From contig NZ_LGHL01000085.1 in assembly GCF_001908205.1 (NCBI RefSeq), positions 1-64,000 on the forward strand: a DNA stretch of 64,000 bases, in the 5' to 3' direction. The stretch comes from Bradyrhizobium sp. NAS80.1. Lineage in GTDB: Bacteria; Pseudomonadota; Alphaproteobacteria; Rhizobiales; Xanthobacteraceae. The translations under genes were made by a program, and so were the position numbers. A model generated the notes under the pieces. The model did not search any database. It worked only from the letters and a program-made list of their open reading frames with translations, and was not told where the DNA came from. The number at the start of each line of letters is the position of its first letter. The stretch's first letter is position 1. Positions 1 to 8,045 of the stretch are shown here, piece by piece.

Positions 1-190
1 CCAACAGACCGGTGAGCGGATGGGGGTCAAGGCCGTCAGCCGCCGAAGGCGGGGGCGCGCCAGCGCCAGCCTTGAGCCCGGCCGGTCAGCGGTCTACTTC
101 CGGCACAGTTGCTCTTGATTGAGAGGGGGAGCGACGGAGCAGAGCTCGGGCGAAATACGCCGCGGGGATGCGAAGGTGTGTCTGCAAAGC

Positions 191-276
191 CGTAGGATGG
201 GTAGAGCACTTGCGAAACCCTGCATCCGCGTCGAGGAAAGCGTTGATGGGTTTCGCTTCGCTCTACCCATCCTACG
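191..276. repeat. Palindromic intergenic repeat, family 1
   Basis: A 16-base arm (191-206, starting cgtaggatgggtag) is repeated in inverted orientation at 261-276. The transcript would fold into a long hairpin. It resembles the short dispersed palindromes common between genes in Bradyrhizobium. The apparent reading frames across it are artefacts of the repeat. Confidence 0.7.
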
Positions 277-319
277 AGTGCTGCGCATTGGAGGATCGCG
301 ATATGCTGCCTCATACTCC

Positions 320-400
320 GTCATTGCGAGCGCAGCGAGGCAACTCCAGATTCTCTCCGCGGAAAGACTCTGGATTGCTTCGCTTGGCTCGCAATGACGA
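320..400. repeat. Palindromic intergenic repeat, family 2
   Basis: The left arm reads tcattgcgagcgcagcgagg and the right arm ends gctcgcaatgacga. The arms are inverted and separated by an imperfectly paired middle. This is a typical dispersed palindrome of Bradyrhizobium-type genomes. No coding signal is visible. Confidence 0.7.
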
Positions 401-434
401 CGCGGTGACTGTGCGCGACAAACTCCCGCTCGTG

Positions 435-509
435 CCCCGGACGCAGCGCAGCGCCATCCTGGCGATGCGAAGCATCGTCCAGCGGGCGGTGCGCTGCAGA
501 GCCCGGGGC
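435..509. repeat. Palindromic intergenic repeat, family 3
   Basis: The outer arms gccccgg (435-441) and ccggggc (503-509) enclose further paired blocks (gcagcgc with gcgctgc). This is a third sequence family of dispersed palindrome stacked next to the other two. It points to a non-coding repeat-accumulating spacer from about 100 to 630. Confidence 0.55.
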
Positions 510-638
510 CCATGTCGCCGCACCTTCGCCGTGTCGTCATCTGGGTCCCGGCTCTGCGCAGCGTCACCATAGCGCGTCGAGACGCGCGTAAACGCGCTTT
601 CGGTGCCGCAGCGCGTCCGGGACACGAGAGTTGATGGT

Positions 639-737
639 GTTGCTATCTATCTGGCGAGCCTTAAGATCGGCTACGGCGTGGGGCTGCTGCTGATCGTGCC
701 GCTCGGCGATCTCGTCGAGAACCGCAGCGGCCACTGA
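639..737 (+). pseudogene. Remnant of an MFS-type transporter gene
   Basis: One frame reads 32 residues ending in a stop at 735-737, including KIGYGVGLLLIVPLGDLVEN. This matches the conserved helix 2 to loop 2-3 region of drug-efflux MFS proteins (G-x-LLL-VPLGD-L-E/D-R). No start, no preceding helix and no downstream helices are present, so this is a short decayed fragment. The assignment rests on motif recognition alone. Confidence 0.4.
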
Positions 738-896
738 ATAGCGGCACGATTGTGCGCCGCGGCCGTTTACCAAGCCTTTGATGCCAAGTCCTGGAAGCCA
801 AGCCCCGGGCCGTGCAATTTCCGCCTCGCGATTTCCCGGCCCCTGTAGTACTTTGGTCGCAACCGGACCTGGCTAACAGGCGGCAGGGGAGGCCCT

Positions 897-1316
897 ATGA
901 GGCGTGCGGGACTGGATTGCGTACCGCGAGTACGGCCATGGTCGTGGCAGGCATTTCTGCTCGGATTTGTCGTCGTCGCAGCGTCGGCTGCGCTTCAAGG
1001 CGTCTGCGTCGCTCTCGGCGCAAAGCTCTATTTCGCGACGTTTGTGCCCAACATCTTCATCGTCGGCGTTCTCGCAGGCGCACCGGCGGCGGCGTTCGCT
1101 GCGCTGCTCACGATTCCGCTGGTGTGGTGGGCCTTCATGCCGCCCTTCTTCGAGGTGAGCCCGTTGACCAGCGCCGATGCGGATTCCATCAACCTGTTCT
1201 TCCTGCTCGCCGTGCTGCTGATCGGCCTTGCCGATCTCTGCCGCGAGACGATGACGATCAACCGCCGCGGCGGATTCGAGCCGTCGGGCGAGAGCGCGGC
1301 AACGAATTCGCAATAA
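897..1316 (+). CDS. DUF4118-type small membrane protein
   Basis: This 139-residue protein consists mostly of hydrophobic helices (about residues 18-42, 48-75 and 98-115). It carries the FATFVPNIFIVGVLAGAPAAA and PLVWWAFMPPFFEVSPLTSAD signatures of the DUF4118 sensor membrane domain, found at the N-terminus of KdpD-like and other histidine kinases. Here the domain stands alone, with no kinase attached. Stand-alone versions are common in Bradyrhizobium. ATG at 897 has a GGGGAGG-like sequence just upstream. Its function is unknown. It may be a membrane sensor partner. Confidence 0.75.
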   Translation: MRRAGLDCVPRVRPWSWQAFLLGFVVVAASAALQGVCVALGAKLYFATFVPNIFIVGVLAGAPAAAFAALLTIPLVWWAFMPPFFEVSPLTSADADSINLFFLLAVLLIGLADLCRETMTINRRGGFEPSGESAATNSQ

Positions 1317-1455
1317 ACGAGCCTCGAGCGGGAGGGACGCGTTGCGCTCGCGCAACAGTCCGGCAACCATCCGCGCGTTTGCCGCGCGCCGCTAACTTTT
1401 CGAAAAAGATTTGGCCGCAGTTTCTCTCCCGGGAATGACGAGGGAGTTTTTGGAC

Positions 1456-1635
1456 ATGAACGGCCAGGCCATCTTGGAGAACGTGCGCCGCTACCGCGGA
1501 ATCGCATCGCTCTATCGCCAGACCGCTGCATTCCGCCCGGGCCAGAGCTGGTCGCTCTTGGAGCAGGCGAGGGATTGGGAAGCGCGGGCTTTGTCGGAGC
1601 TGGAAACCTATTTTGCCGCGCGCGCGGCGGCGTAG
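1456..1635 (+). CDS. Small conserved protein (ENVRRYR family, copy A)
   Basis: A 59-residue soluble protein starting MNGQAILENVRRYRG. It is clearly related to the protein at 11967-12179: both share ENVRRYRxxASLxRQ, AAxRPxQxW, LLxQA and a final LxxxF. The frame is open further upstream (from 1411), but the upstream codons show no matching residues. A GAGGGAG sequence lies about ten bases before the ATG. The family is predicted helical, has no known function, and belongs to the small orphan proteins typical of Bradyrhizobium. Confidence 0.6.
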   Translation: MNGQAILENVRRYRGIASLYRQTAAFRPGQSWSLLEQARDWEARALSELETYFAARAAA

Positions 1636-1737
1636 ACCCCGGCATCGAGCGCACGTGGCAACCACGGGGTTACCCCGGCGGCTGTCTATGCTAGCAACCC
1701 GACCGATCTAGATCCTTCACGTCGGCCGGGGCGAGCG

Positions 1738-1830
1738 ATGACCACCTTGAACCGCATCTTCACGACGGAGCGTCTGCTCCAGATCATCGTCGTTCTGGCG
1801 GCGACCATCGCCATGAAGCTGATGAGCTGA
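1738..1830 (+). CDS. Predicted 30-residue single-helix membrane peptide
   Basis: ATG at 1738 opens a 30-codon frame ending at TGA 1828-1830. The peptide has a short polar head (MTTLNRIFTTERL) and one hydrophobic helix (QIIVVLAATIAMKLM). It is preceded by GGGGCGAGCG as a possible ribosome site. The composition fits a small membrane protein, but the length is too short for certainty. Confidence 0.4.
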   Translation: MTTLNRIFTTERLLQIIVVLAATIAMKLMS

Positions 1831-1841
1831 GCGTCAGCCAG

Positions 1842-2819
1842 CTATCGCCCGCCGAGTTCCGGCACATCGGGCAGATAATTCGAGCCCTCCGAGCCGAGAA
1901 AATCGAACATCGCCTGCGCCGGCGGTAGCAGCACCTTGTCGCTGCGGCGGATCACGTACCATTGCCGGACGATCGGCAGGCCGGCGACATCGAGCACGAC
2001 GAGGCGGCCTTCGGCGAGCTCGTGCGCGACCGTGTGGGCCGAGATGAAGGCGACGCCGAGCCCGGCGATGACAGCCTGCTTGATGGTCTCGTTGCTGCTC
2101 ATCTCCATGCCGATGATCGGCTCGAGATCGGACCTCTGGAACATGCCTTCCATCAGCGTGCGCGTGCCTGATCCCGGCTCGCGGGTGAGGAAGGTCTCAT
2201 GCACGAGGTCGGTCAGGCTGAGGCCGGAATCCTTCTCCAGCCAGTGTCCCTTGCGGGCAACGATGATGTGCGGATTGCGCCCGAGCTGACGCACGTCGAC
2301 ACTGACGTCGGCCGGTGGCCGACCCATCACCGCGAAATCGAGGTCGTAACCGTGCATGGCCTCGCGGATGTCCTCGCGGTTGCCGATGGTGAGCTTGATC
2401 TCGATCTTCGGATACCGCTTCGAGAACGCCGCGATCGCGTGCGGCACGAAGTATTTCGCGGTCGAGACCGCGCCGAGATGCACTGTGCCGCCGGTGCGCC
2501 CCGCAAGCAGGTCGATCGCGCCCTGGCAATCCATGATCGCGGCCTCGACGCGTTCGGCGAGTGTCAGCACTTCCTTGCCCGCCTCGGTCAGCAGCATGCC
2601 GTCACCGGTCCGCTGCACCAGCGGCAAGCCGGCGAGATCCTGAAGCTGCCGCAGCTGCTGCGTGACGGCCGGCTGGGTCAGGCCGAGATGGCCTGAGGCG
2701 GCCGTGACGCTGCCCTTGGCGGAAAGCGCCGCGAGTGAGCGGAGCTGCCGGATCGTCAGATGCCGGAGCTGGGTCGCCGCATGGCCGGAGCCATTATAAG
2801 GAAATTCTTTGGCACTCAT
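1842..2819 (-). CDS. cbbR: LysR-type regulator of the cbb operon, CbbR
   Basis: A 325-residue LysR family regulator. The winged helix-turn-helix spans about residues 20-80 (TIRQLRSLAAL, LTQPAVTQQLRQLQ), followed by a two-lobed effector-binding domain (about 105-310). It is transcribed divergently from the Calvin-cycle operon, the conserved position of CbbR, which activates cbb genes in response to metabolites. ATG at 2819 gives roughly 16 extra N-terminal residues compared with typical CbbR; no in-frame start lies closer to the HTH. An inverted repeat overlaps the start codon region, suggesting autoregulation. Family membership is certain and the CbbR role comes from context. Confidence 0.92.
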   Translation of the reverse strand: MSAKEFPYNGSGHAATQLRHLTIRQLRSLAALSAKGSVTAASGHLGLTQPAVTQQLRQLQDLAGLPLVQRTGDGMLLTEAGKEVLTLAERVEAAIMDCQGAIDLLAGRTGGTVHLGAVSTAKYFVPHAIAAFSKRYPKIEIKLTIGNREDIREAMHGYDLDFAVMGRPPADVSVDVRQLGRNPHIIVARKGHWLEKDSGLSLTDLVHETFLTREPGSGTRTLMEGMFQRSDLEPIIGMEMSSNETIKQAVIAGLGVAFISAHTVAHELAEGRLVVLDVAGLPIVRQWYVIRRSDKVLLPPAQAMFDFLGSEGSNYLPDVPELGGR

Positions 2820-2843
2820 TATGATTAGAAATTTTCCTTATTA
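2794..2843. promoter_or_regulatory. Candidate CbbR operator in the cbbR-cbbF intergenic region
   Basis: The arm ttataaggaaatt (2794-2806) is mirrored by aattttccttattaa (2829-2843 region), with about 23 bases between. The arms are AT-rich in a GC-rich context and contain T-N11-A patterns, as LysR-type operators do. The left arm lies inside the first codons of cbbR, so binding would repress cbbR while activating cbbF from the right arm. No footprint evidence is available, so this is inferred from dyad symmetry and position. Confidence 0.45.
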
Positions 2844-2938
2844 AGCCGGCCCTGTCAATCTCATCGTGCTGGGACTGACCGCACCGACCTCCAACGGGGA
2901 GCGAACTGGATGCGGCTTCAGCAAAGGGATGGACGCAG

Positions 2939-3976
2939 ATGACCGGGCAACTCAGACTGGAAGATCACCTTCAAAGGTATTCCGAGACCGCGCCCCATGC
3001 GCTGGCCGTGGCGGCCGCAGTGGATGCCATTGCCACGGCGGCGATCGAGATCGCCGACCTCATCGGCAGTGGAGATCTCGCGGACGCGTCGGGGCTGACC
3101 ACCGGCCGCAACAGCGACGGCGATCTTCAGCGCGATCTCGACGTACAGGCGGATGCGATCCTGCGCCGCTGTCTCACCAGATCGCCGATCGCGGCGTTGG
3201 CATCGGAGGAGATGCGCGAGCCGCAGATCGGCGACCGCGAGGCGAAGATCTGCGTTGCGTTCGATCCGCTCGACGGCTCCTCCAATATCGACATCAACAT
3301 GACTGTCGGCACGATCTTCTCGATCCTGCCCGCGCCGGACGATCTCGCTCTCGCCTTCTATCAGCGTGGCTCGGCGCAGCTTGCCGCGGGGTTCGTCACC
3401 TACGGTCCCCAGACCTCCCTGGTGCTGACGCTTGGCGATGGCGTCGACATCTTCACGCTTGACCGCAAGGCGGGTTGCTTCCGCCTCGCGCGCAGCACTG
3501 TGCAGATATCCGAGACGGGCGAGGAGTTCGCGATCAACGCCTCCAACCGCCGTCACTGGGATCCGCCGGTGCGCGCCTTCATCGACGAATGCCTCGCCGG
3601 CGTCGAAGGGCCCGCCAACCACAATTTCAACATGCGCTGGATCGGCTCGCTGGTTGCAGAAGCCTATCGCATCCTTACCCACGGCGGCGTGTTTCTCTAT
3701 CCATCCGACGCACGCCCCGGCTATGGCGAGGGCCGCCTGCGCCTCACCTACGAAGCGCATCCGATGGCGATGCTCATCGAGCAGGCCGGCGGTTCGGCCT
3801 CGACCGGGCGCGAGCGAATCCTCGACCTCGCAGCCCAGAGCCTGCATCAGCGCGTGCCTCTGATCATGGGCTCGAGCAACGAAGTTCGCCGCGTCGATGA
3901 ATTGCATTGCGATCCGCTGCTGGTGGCGAGCGTTTCCGCGCCGCTGTTCGCGCGACGCGGCTTCTTCCGGCTGTGA
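2939..3976 (+). CDS. cbbF: Fructose-1,6-bisphosphatase class I (CbbF)
   Basis: A 345-residue class I FBPase, which hydrolyses fructose 1,6-bisphosphate (in Calvin-cycle versions often also sedoheptulose 1,7-bisphosphate). The metal-binding signature FDPLDGSSNID is at residues 108-118. Upstream acidic residues ASEE (88-91) match the metal site. The substrate-binding segment GGVFLYPSDAR and the C-terminal acidic part are intact. It is the first gene of the cbb operon, 119 bases from divergent cbbR. Its stop is followed immediately by an ATG codon, and the preferred cbbP start lies 13 bases downstream. Confidence 0.95.
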   Translation: MTGQLRLEDHLQRYSETAPHALAVAAAVDAIATAAIEIADLIGSGDLADASGLTTGRNSDGDLQRDLDVQADAILRRCLTRSPIAALASEEMREPQIGDREAKICVAFDPLDGSSNIDINMTVGTIFSILPAPDDLALAFYQRGSAQLAAGFVTYGPQTSLVLTLGDGVDIFTLDRKAGCFRLARSTVQISETGEEFAINASNRRHWDPPVRAFIDECLAGVEGPANHNFNMRWIGSLVAEAYRILTHGGVFLYPSDARPGYGEGRLRLTYEAHPMAMLIEQAGGSASTGRERILDLAAQSLHQRVPLIMGSSNEVRRVDELHCDPLLVASVSAPLFARRGFFRL

Positions 3977-3988
3977 ATGAGGTGTCCC

Positions 3989-4864
3989 ATGTCCAGGAAG
4001 CATCCGATCATCTCCATCACCGGCTCCTCCGGCGCCGGCACCACCTCGGTCAAGAAGACCTTTGAGCAGATCTTCTTCCGTGAGCGCGTCAACGCCGTCT
4101 ACATCGAGGGCGATGCGTTCCATCGCTATGACCGTGCCGAAATGCGCACGCAGATGGCGAAGGAGGCCGAGCGCGGCAACAAGCATTTCAGCCATTTCAG
4201 CCCCGAGACCAATCTGTTCGAGGAGCTGGAGCGGGCCTTCCGCGACTATGGCGAGACCGGCACGGCAGTGACGCGGCATTATGTCCATGATGCCGAAGAA
4301 TCGACGCTGCACGGCGTGGCTCCAGGCACCTTCACCGAATGGGAGCGACTGCCGGAGAATTCCGACCTGTTGTTCTACGAAGGCTTGCACGGCGCGGTGG
4401 TCACCGACAAGGTCAACGTCGCGCGCTATGCCGACCTCAAGATCGGTGTCGTGCCCGTAATCAATCTTGAATGGATCCAGAAGCTGCACCGCGACCGCAG
4501 CGCGCGCGGCTATTCGACCGAGGCCGTCACCGATACCATTCTGCGGCGGATGCCGGACTACATCCACTACATCTGCCCGCAGTTCACCGAGACCGACATC
4601 AACTTCCAGCGCGTGCCGACGGTGGACACCTCCAATCCGTTCATCGCGCGCTGGATCCCGACGCCAGACGAATCGATGGTCGTGATCCGCTTCAAGAATC
4701 CGCGCGGCATCGACTTCCCCTATTTGCTCTCGATGCTGCCGCACAGCTTCATGTCGCGCGCAAATTCGATCGTTTGTCCGGGCTCGAAGCTCGATCTCGC
4801 GATGCAACTCATTCTGACGCCGCTGATCATGCAGCTCATCGAGCGCAAGCGGAGCCTGAAATGA
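3989..4864 (+). CDS. cbbP: Phosphoribulokinase (CbbP)
   Basis: A 291-residue proteobacterial phosphoribulokinase that makes ribulose 1,5-bisphosphate from ribulose 5-phosphate and ATP. The P-loop SITGSSGAGTTS is at residues 9-20, followed by YIEGDAFHRYDR, which carries catalytic and substrate-binding residues. An ATG abuts the cbbF stop at 3977, but ATG 3989 is preferred: GAGG lies about seven bases before it and the protein then starts MSRKHPIISITG as in relatives. Its stop overlaps the ATG of a ten-codon minicistron that runs into cbbT. Confidence 0.94.
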   Translation: MSRKHPIISITGSSGAGTTSVKKTFEQIFFRERVNAVYIEGDAFHRYDRAEMRTQMAKEAERGNKHFSHFSPETNLFEELERAFRDYGETGTAVTRHYVHDAEESTLHGVAPGTFTEWERLPENSDLLFYEGLHGAVVTDKVNVARYADLKIGVVPVINLEWIQKLHRDRSARGYSTEAVTDTILRRMPDYIHYICPQFTETDINFQRVPTVDTSNPFIARWIPTPDESMVVIRFKNPRGIDFPYLLSMLPHSFMSRANSIVCPGSKLDLAMQLILTPLIMQLIERKRSLK

Positions 4865-4893
4865 TCCGCAACTTCAACAACGGGAGGGTCTGA
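4861..4893 (+). other. Ten-codon minicistron bridging cbbP and cbbT
   Basis: ATG at 4861 overlaps the cbbP stop (ATGA) and encodes MIRNFNNGRV. Its TGA (4891-4893) overlaps the cbbT ATG (TGATG). GGGAGGG at 4882-4888 serves as the cbbT ribosome site inside it. The arrangement is that of re-initiation or translational coupling. Whether the peptide is made is unknown. Confidence 0.35.
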
Positions 4894-6914
4894 TGAACAT
4901 CTCAGTTCACGCTGAAGCCGACCTCACGGCGGTCACGCACAATGATCTCGCCAACGCCGTCCGCTTCCTTGCGGTCGATGCCATCGAGACCTCGCAGTCC
5001 GGCCATCCCGGACTGCCCATGGGCATGGCCGATGTTGCGACCGTGCTGTTCTCGCGTTTCCTGAAATTCGACTCGGCTCATCCCAATTGGCCGGACCGCG
5101 ACCGCTTCGTGCTGTCGGCAGGCCATGGCTCGATGCTGCTCTATGCGCTGCTGCATCTGACCGGCGGCGATGTCAGCCTCGATGACATCAAGGCGTTCCG
5201 GCAATGGGGCTCGAAGACACCGGGCCATCCCGAATATGGCCACACGCCGGGCGTGGAGACGACGACGGGACCGCTGGGGCAGGGGATTGCGACCGCAGTC
5301 GGCATGGCGCTCGCCGAGCGTATGGCCAATGCCCGGCATGGCGATGGCCTTGTTGACCACTTCACCTATGTGATCGCCGGCGACGGCTGCTTGATGGAAG
5401 GCATCAGCCAGGAGGCGATCTCCCTCGCGGGCCATCTTCAGCTCGGCCGCCTGATCGTACTGTTCGACGACAATGGCATCTCTATCGATGGGCCGACGTC
5501 GCTGGCGACTTCCGATGACCAGCTCGCACGTTTCGCGGCTTCCGGCTGGTCGGTGCGTCGGGTCGACGGGCATGATCCCGAAGCAGTCGCGCAGGCGATT
5601 GCGGAGGAACGGGAGACCGCAAAGCCGTCGTTGATCGCTTGCCGCACCATCATCGGCTATGGCGCGCCCGACCGCCAGGGCACCGAGAAGGCGCATGGCG
5701 CGCCGCTCGGCACCGAGCAGACGGCAGCGGCTCGCCGAACGCTCGGCTGGGATTACCAGCCCTTCGTGGTGCCGATCCCGATCCTCAAGGCGTGGCGGAT
5801 GATTGGGCAACGCGGACAGGTCGAGCGTCTCGCCTGGCTTGATCGTTACGAATGCGCGACGCCCGGGCAGCGCGACCTGTTCATCGAGGGCAAGGCCGTT
5901 GCCCTGCCGGACGCCTATGCCCAGGCCTCGGCGAAATTGCGCGAGCGCTTTGCCACCGAGCGTCCGAAACTCGCGACGCGGCAGGCTTCGCAGCAGGTGC
6001 TCGACGGCATTGCCGGAACGATCCCCGGATTTGTCGGCGGCTCCGCCGACCTCACGCATTCGAACCTGACGCAAGCCAAGGCACAGAGACCCGTCAGGCG
6101 CGACGCTTTCGCCGGCGACTACATTCATTACGGTATCCGCGAGCACGGCATGGCCGCAGCAATGAATGGCCTCGCGCTGCACGGCGGCTTCATTCCCTAT
6201 GGCGGCACCTTCCTCGCCTTCTCCGACTACAGCCGGCCGGCGATCCGCCTCGCGGCCCTGATGCGGCTGCGGGTCATTCATTTGATGACCCACGACTCCA
6301 TCGGCCTCGGCGAGGACGGTCCGACGCATCAGCCGGTTGAGCATCTCGCCGCGCTGCGCGTCATTCCGAACCTCCTCGTGTTCCGCCCCGCCGACGCGGT
6401 CGAGACATTGGAGGCCTGGGACTGTGCGCTCGAAGCCAAGGATCGTCCCTCCGTTCTGTGCTTGTCGCGCCAGGCCCTGCCGACCTTTCGCAGCGATGCG
6501 CGCGGCAAGAACCGCGTCGCGCGTGGAGCCTATCTCGTCGTCTCGCCGGACGGCGGCCGCGACGTGTCATTGATGGCAACCGGCTCGGAAGTATCGATTG
6601 CGCTGGAGGCCGCGCGCCTGCTCGCGACCGAACACGTTCGTGCGGCCGTGGTCTCCGCGCCCTGCTTCGCGCTGTTCGAGGAGCAGCCGGAAGACTACCG
6701 CGCCAGCGTACTCGGCACCGCGCCGCGCGTCGGCATCGAGGCGGCCGTGCTTGGCGATTGGCCGCGCTGGATCGGTGCCGACGGCGAATTCGTCGGCATG
6801 CGCGGCTTCGGCGCCTCGGCGCCTGCGCCCGTGCTCTACCGCGAATTCGGCATCACGCCACAAAGCACTGCGGAAGCCGCCCGGCGGGCGATCGCTCGCG
6901 CAGCCAAGCAATAA
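4893..6914 (+). CDS. cbbT: Transketolase (CbbT)
   Basis: A 673-residue transketolase, full length for the family. It carries out the thiamine diphosphate-dependent two-carbon transfers that regenerate pentose phosphates in the Calvin cycle. The N-terminal TPP domain shows SAGHGSMLLYALLHLTGGD (75-93) and GDGCLMEG (163-170). The middle domain has the catalytic-glutamate region YGIREHGMAAAMNG, and a C-terminal transketolase domain follows. ATG at 4893 has a strong GGGAGGG site 4-10 bases upstream. The gap to cbbA is 14 bases. Operon position makes this the autotrophic isozyme. Confidence 0.96.
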   Translation: MNISVHAEADLTAVTHNDLANAVRFLAVDAIETSQSGHPGLPMGMADVATVLFSRFLKFDSAHPNWPDRDRFVLSAGHGSMLLYALLHLTGGDVSLDDIKAFRQWGSKTPGHPEYGHTPGVETTTGPLGQGIATAVGMALAERMANARHGDGLVDHFTYVIAGDGCLMEGISQEAISLAGHLQLGRLIVLFDDNGISIDGPTSLATSDDQLARFAASGWSVRRVDGHDPEAVAQAIAEERETAKPSLIACRTIIGYGAPDRQGTEKAHGAPLGTEQTAAARRTLGWDYQPFVVPIPILKAWRMIGQRGQVERLAWLDRYECATPGQRDLFIEGKAVALPDAYAQASAKLRERFATERPKLATRQASQQVLDGIAGTIPGFVGGSADLTHSNLTQAKAQRPVRRDAFAGDYIHYGIREHGMAAAMNGLALHGGFIPYGGTFLAFSDYSRPAIRLAALMRLRVIHLMTHDSIGLGEDGPTHQPVEHLAALRVIPNLLVFRPADAVETLEAWDCALEAKDRPSVLCLSRQALPTFRSDARGKNRVARGAYLVVSPDGGRDVSLMATGSEVSIALEAARLLATEHVRAAVVSAPCFALFEEQPEDYRASVLGTAPRVGIEAAVLGDWPRWIGADGEFVGMRGFGASAPAPVLYREFGITPQSTAEAARRAIARAAKQ

Positions 6915-6928
6915 CAGGAGGAATCTTC

Positions 6929-8014
6929 GTGGCCCGTATCACCCTTCGCCAACTGCTCGATCACGCAGCTCAACACGGCTACGCGGTGCCGGCGTTCAAC
7001 ATCAACAACATGGAGCAGGGGATCGCGATCATGCAGGCGGCGGCCGAGGTCGACGCGCCTGTAATCATCCAGGCCTCACGCGGCGCGCGCAGCTATGCCG
7101 GAGATCTCATGCTCTCGCATATGATCGACGCGCTGGAGCGGACCTATCCCGACATCCCGCTCTGCATGCACCAGGACCACGGAAATGACGAAGCGACCTG
7201 CGCCTCCGCCATTGCCCATGGCTTCACTTCGGTGATGATGGACGGCTCGCTCAAGGCCGACGCCAAGACGGCCGCCGATTACGACTACAACGTCGCGATC
7301 ACCCGCCGCGTCGTCGACCTCGCCCATTGGGTCGGCGCCTCCGTCGAAGGCGAACTCGGCGTGCTCGGCTCGCTCGAGCACGGTGGCGGCGAACAGGAGG
7401 ACGGCCACGGCGTCGAGGGCACGGTCAGCCACGACCAGTTGCTGACCAATCCCGACCAGGCGGTCGACTTCGTCCGCGCTACAAAGGTCGATGCGCTCGC
7501 GATCGCGATGGGCACCTCGCACGGCGCCTACAAGTTCAGCCGCAAGCCGGATGGTGACATCCTGGCGATGCGGGTGGTCGAGGAGATCCACCGCCGGCTG
7601 CCGAATACGCATCTTGTCATGCACGGCTCCTCCTCGGTGCCGCAGCCGCTCCAGGACATGTTCAACCAGTTCGGCGGCGAGATGCCGCAAACCTGGGGCG
7701 TGCCGGTCGAGGAGATTGTCCGTGGCATCCGAAGCGGCGTGCGCAAGGTCAACATCGATACCGACTGCCGCCTCGCGATGACCGCGGTGTTCCGCAAGGT
7801 CGCTGCCCAAAGTCGCAACGAGTTCGACCCGCGCAAATTCCTCAAACCCGCGATGGATGCGATGCGCGAACTCTGCCGCGACCGTTTCGAACAGTTCGCA
7901 ACCGCGGGCCACGCCAGCAAGATCAAGGTCGTTCCATTGAGCGAGATGGCGCGGCGCTATCGCGCCGGCGAGCTCGACCCGCGCATCGGCGCCTGCGAGC
8001 CAGTCGCCGCCTAG
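6929..8014 (+). CDS. cbbA: Class II fructose-bisphosphate aldolase, Calvin-cycle type (CbbA)
   Basis: A 361-residue zinc-dependent class II aldolase of the Calvin-cycle subtype. It forms fructose 1,6-bisphosphate (and sedoheptulose 1,7-bisphosphate) from triose phosphates. Zinc and active-site motifs: MHQDHGND (80-87), SVEGELGVLG, GTSHGAYK and VMHGSSS. The frame is open far upstream because it overlaps cbbT out of frame. The real start is GTG 6929, eight bases after AGGAGG (6916-6921), giving MARITLRQLL as in homologues. Confidence 0.94.
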   Translation: MARITLRQLLDHAAQHGYAVPAFNINNMEQGIAIMQAAAEVDAPVIIQASRGARSYAGDLMLSHMIDALERTYPDIPLCMHQDHGNDEATCASAIAHGFTSVMMDGSLKADAKTAADYDYNVAITRRVVDLAHWVGASVEGELGVLGSLEHGGGEQEDGHGVEGTVSHDQLLTNPDQAVDFVRATKVDALAIAMGTSHGAYKFSRKPDGDILAMRVVEEIHRRLPNTHLVMHGSSSVPQPLQDMFNQFGGEMPQTWGVPVEEIVRGIRSGVRKVNIDTDCRLAMTAVFRKVAAQSRNEFDPRKFLKPAMDAMRELCRDRFEQFATAGHASKIKVVPLSEMARRYRAGELDPRIGACEPVAA

Positions 8015-8045
8015 TCATTCAGAGAGAGAAGAGCAGGAGAGAGCC

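Noticed and set aside
2918..4807. Long minus-strand frame of 629 codons opposite cbbF and cbbP
   Set aside because: It is antisense to two well-conserved genes, contains no family motif and reflects the strong third-position GC bias. Similar antisense frames at 4902-6344, 12453-13796 and 45950-47569 were rejected for the same reason.
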